DNA from: JAHJQZ01 sp963675235 | GTDB lineage: Bacteria > Pseudomonadota > Alphaproteobacteria > Rhizobiales > Devosiaceae | NCBI GenBank assembly: GCA_963675235.2 | Contig: CAXXFU010000012.1 | Span: forward strand, 1-64,000 | DNA: 64,000 nucleotides | Direction of reading: 5' to 3' | Program-made: the position numbers and the translations under genes | Shown: positions 61,732 through 64,000 of the stretch, in pieces | Layout: each line of letters begins with the position of its first letter | Position numbering within the stretch: position 1 is the first letter of the stretch | Notes under the pieces: generated by a model | The model's database searches: none | The model's input: only the letters and a program-made list of their open reading frames with translations | What the model was told of the DNA's origin: nothing

Positions 61732-63642
61732 ATGAAATTCATTAAATATTTATTCTTCTCGTTAATTATAAGCTTGGTTGGGTGTAATGATGATTTTTTG
61801 GAGTATTCGCCAAAGACATCATTGACTGAAAATACAGCTTTTGTTTCGTATGACAACTTTAAAACATATTCCTGGGGTTTATACGGTATCTTTGCAAATT
61901 CTCGGATGAGACAGTACCTTGGAACCGGTGCTCAGGTTTATACGCACGCATTGGGAGATGTTTATGCAAATTACCTGTATATGAGTAGTGGTACGAATGT
62001 TCAAAATAATGACTGGCAGTGGAATAATATTACTTCTACTACGAATATGGATAATGCCTGGGATTTCAGTTATATGCGTAAAGTAAATATCATGCTTCGC
62101 AATATTGATGATTCACAGTTGAGTGAGTCCGATAAAAAACACTGGCGATCAGTTGGCTTATTCTTTCGTTCGTACCGTTACTATGATTTATTGGCTCGCT
62201 ATGGTGACGTACCATGGTTGGAAGAGGTTGTTGAGGATGATGATCTGGATATTCTGTATGGAAAAAGGACGCCTCGTAATGAGGTGGCAAGTAATATTTT
62301 GCGCGACCTGAAATATGCAGAGGAAAATATAAAAGAAAAAGGAGACGGAGAGAATACGATAACCAAAAATGTAGTACGAGCACTTCTGTCACGTTTCTGT
62401 TTGTTTGAAGGCACTTGGCGGAAATACCATTCACTTTCTGATGCAGAAGTTTACCTCAATGAATGTGAGCGTGTATCAAAACTTTTGATTGATGCTTATC
62501 CTGCAATCGCAACCAATTTTGTTGATTTGTGGTCCTCTGATGATTTATCGAATGTTCCAGGTATTATCTTATACAAGGAATTGGCACAAGATCTTGAAAT
62601 GTCATCTTTGCCGCGCATGGAACGAGGAGGCTCTCAAAAAATTGGGTTGCATGCCCGTTCTGTTGGTCGTTACCTCTGTCAGGATGGGAAACCAGTAGCA
62701 ACAAGCGATCTTTACGAGGGGGCTGGAGCTAATGCTACCGTCAATGATGAGTTTAAAAATCGGGATCATCGCTTGTACTGGCGCTGCGTTCCTCCTTATA
62801 AAACCAATAAAGGAAATGGTGTTGCAGTAACCGATGCAAATCGGGATTCGTGGTGGACCGAAGGGATGGATCCGAAAGATCGTTACTACATCGATTATAT
62901 GAACAGTATTAACGATGCCAATCATCAATTTCCTTTGCATACCTGGCAGCCTCAGTTTCTTTCCAGAGTTCCAATGATTCAAACCTCTTCTCATTCGTGG
63001 GGGCCGATGCGTAACTATGGCGGTTATTATTTCTACATGTATTATAATACCTACAATGAGGCTGCCATTCAGGCCGGAGGAAGATTTGCTGTAACAGATT
63101 GTCCGATTTTTCATATTGAAGAAATTATGCTGAATTATGCCGAGGTTACTTACGAGTTGGGCAAGTTTAATCAATCGGTTGCCGACTTAACCATTAATAA
63201 GCTTAGGGCTCGTGCGAATGTGGCTGCAATGAATGTCAACGAAATAGATGACTCTTTTGACCCGGACAGAGACCCAACAGTTGATCCTGTGGCTTGGGAA
63301 ATTCGCCGGGAACGAATGGTCGAACTGCTGGGAGAAGGATTCGGGTTTTATGATATTCGACGATGGGATAGAGGCGAATATTATATAAATCAAAGGCCTT
63401 TAGGCGTGCGTGTTGCTGCATCCGAAAAAGATGATTACTTTGGAAGCGCATCAATTTTTATTACCGAAGCTGATGTCAACCCGGAAGCCTCTGTTACAAC
63501 CGATGACTTAGGACGTGTGGTTTGCGTTGGAGATTTTGTCCAACAAGGGAAAGGTTGGCAAGATTATTATAATCTGAATCCGATTCCTAAAACGCAGTTG
63601 ATACTGAATGAGACCCTGAAGCAAAATCCAGGATGGCAATAA
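61732..63642 (+). CDS. SusD-like surface glycan-binding lipoprotein, PUL5
   Basis: A 636-residue RagB/SusD protein, the longest of the five. Lipobox is VGC (FFSLIISLVGCNDDFLEYSP). Family blocks are FFRSYRYYDLLARYGDVPWL, RTPRNEVASNILRDLKYAEE, HIEEIMLNYAEVTYELGKFN, IRRERMVELLGEGFGFYDIR and the ending LNPIPKTQLILNETLKQNPG. The extra length is mainly a middle insertion rich in aromatic residues (YYFYMYYNTYNEAAIQAG) that may shape the glycan site. Confidence 0.94.
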   Translation: MKFIKYLFFSLIISLVGCNDDFLEYSPKTSLTENTAFVSYDNFKTYSWGLYGIFANSRMRQYLGTGAQVYTHALGDVYANYLYMSSGTNVQNNDWQWNNITSTTNMDNAWDFSYMRKVNIMLRNIDDSQLSESDKKHWRSVGLFFRSYRYYDLLARYGDVPWLEEVVEDDDLDILYGKRTPRNEVASNILRDLKYAEENIKEKGDGENTITKNVVRALLSRFCLFEGTWRKYHSLSDAEVYLNECERVSKLLIDAYPAIATNFVDLWSSDDLSNVPGIILYKELAQDLEMSSLPRMERGGSQKIGLHARSVGRYLCQDGKPVATSDLYEGAGANATVNDEFKNRDHRLYWRCVPPYKTNKGNGVAVTDANRDSWWTEGMDPKDRYYIDYMNSINDANHQFPLHTWQPQFLSRVPMIQTSSHSWGPMRNYGGYYFYMYYNTYNEAAIQAGGRFAVTDCPIFHIEEIMLNYAEVTYELGKFNQSVADLTINKLRARANVAAMNVNEIDDSFDPDRDPTVDPVAWEIRRERMVELLGEGFGFYDIRRWDRGEYYINQRPLGVRVAASEKDDYFGSASIFITEADVNPEASVTTDDLGRVVCVGDFVQQGKGWQDYYNLNPIPKTQLILNETLKQNPGWQ

Positions 63643-63656
63643 ATTATTTTTGAGAT

Positions 63657-63690
63657 CAGGTGGCTTTTATTTTTGAATAAAGGCCACTTG
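63657..63690. terminator. Imperfect hairpin between PUL5 SusD and the following sulfatase
   Basis: CAGGTGGC(63657-63664)...with GGCCACTTG (63682-63690) plus flanking A/T pairs form an imperfect stem. Only GTTTAAAT follows, so termination would be weak. It may attenuate the sulfatase relative to susCD. Confidence 0.45.
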
Positions 63691-63709
63691 GTTTAAATAG
63701 AGTTTACAT

Positions 63710-64000
63710 ATGAATAAATTGTTTATAGCACTTGCAGGTGCTGTCAGTCTGACTGGTTGTCAGTCAATTCAAAAGAACGAAGATAAGTTGCCCAATGTTG
63801 TTTTTATTTATGCCGATGATTTGGGGCGTGGCCTATTATCGTATGAAGGACAACAAATCGTAAAAACACCGAATATTGATCGGATTGCAGCAGAAGGAAT
63901 CCGGTTTAGCAATGTTCGGGGCTGCATGTTTTGTGCTCCGGCCCGGGCAAGCCTTTTAACCGGCTACCATGATTGCCATACTGATAAGTGGCAGATTACG
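63710..64000 (+). CDS. Sulfatase (family S1) lipoprotein, cut by the window end
   Basis: The first 97 codons are present. A lipoprotein signal (LFIALAGAVSLTGCQ) leads into the sulfatase fold: metal Asp36-Asp37 in YADDLGRGLLSYEG, VKTPNIDRIAAEGIRFSN, then the formylglycine site Cys75 in FCAPARASLLTG (C-x-P-x-R). A second Cys lies three residues earlier (GCMFCAP). The rest lies beyond base 64000. Position directly after PUL5 susD makes it a member of that locus. The GRGLLSYEG variant differs from the GYGDLG form of the other sulfatases here and suggests another S1 subfamily. Confidence 0.9.
   Translation, partial: MNKLFIALAGAVSLTGCQSIQKNEDKLPNVVFIYADDLGRGLLSYEGQQIVKTPNIDRIAAEGIRFSNVRGCMFCAPARASLLTGYHDCHTDKWQIT

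Noticed and set aside
12100..64000. Insertion sequences, integrase, tRNA or rRNA genes marking the PUL block as a mobile island
   Set aside because: No transposase or recombinase reading frame, tRNA cloverleaf or flanking direct repeat was recognised anywhere in the window.

Overview
The window looks like a chromosomal segment of a marine or sediment-dwelling Bacteroidota, probably near the Marinilabiliales/Prolixibacteraceae. The taxonomic placement is inference. It rests on five SusC/SusD pairs, FecI/FecR-type regulators, A-rich translation starts without clear Shine-Dalgarno boxes, many sulfatases and fucosidases, and [FeFe]-hydrogenase maturation genes that point to an anaerobic or fermentative lifestyle.

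Bases 1-12,000 are mostly minus-strand housekeeping and accessory genes. They comprise the tail of a probable fumarylacetoacetate-hydrolase-family gene (+), a frameshifted GH20 beta-N-acetylhexosaminidase, an AGCS alanine/glycine:cation symporter, a DAO-type FAD oxidoreductase, a frameshifted endonuclease/exonuclease/phosphatase protein, an alpha/beta-hydrolase esterase and a [FeFe]-hydrogenase maturation cluster (TM1266-family regulator, hydG, aspA, a small Lys/Cys-rich exported protein, hydF). Three genes here (GH20, EEP, hydF) carry what looks like one extra base in a homopolymer, which suggests either decay or consensus error.

Bases 12,100-64,000 are a run of five plus-strand polysaccharide utilisation loci. 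Each begins ECF sigma - FecR anti-sigma - SusC with an N-terminal STN domain - SusD. PUL1 (12.1-24.4 kb) adds two intact sulfatases, a sulfatase remnant and a GH97. PUL2 (24.5-32.1 kb) adds only a small lipoprotein. PUL3 (32.4-45.6 kb) adds three GH29 alpha-L-fucosidase-type enzymes and a sulfatase. PUL4 (45.9-56.5 kb) adds a six-hairpin lipoprotein of unassigned activity and a DUF2490 protein. PUL5 (56.5 kb to the edge) runs into a fourth sulfatase cut by the window end. Together the cargo points to sulfated, fucose-containing glycans (fucoidan-like or mucin-like). In this model each SusCD pair imports one oligosaccharide type and its STN/FecR/ECF relay reports import to transcription.

The most interesting signals are non-coding. 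(1) All five fecR-susC junctions hold a stem-loop of unrelated sequence with a 6-7 base loop. Four of the five have a single internal A.C mismatch, which becomes G.U on the minus strand, and the U-rich tracts mostly lie on the minus strand. They read as terminators of antisense RNAs covering each susC 5' end. (2) A GGGGT-like box exactly 12 bases before a TGTGTAT-like box precedes three fecR genes and is degenerate at the other two, a candidate ECF promoter. (3) Two intergenic arrays carry a short TCCTGC or TTCC motif at a strict 20-22 base period (two helical turns) with non-repeated spacers; the first alternates 20/21 exactly. (4) An approximately 85-base element occurs twice in GH-sulfatase gaps. 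(5) Inverted 7-base-period TAGA repeats lie upstream of the fourth sigma gene.
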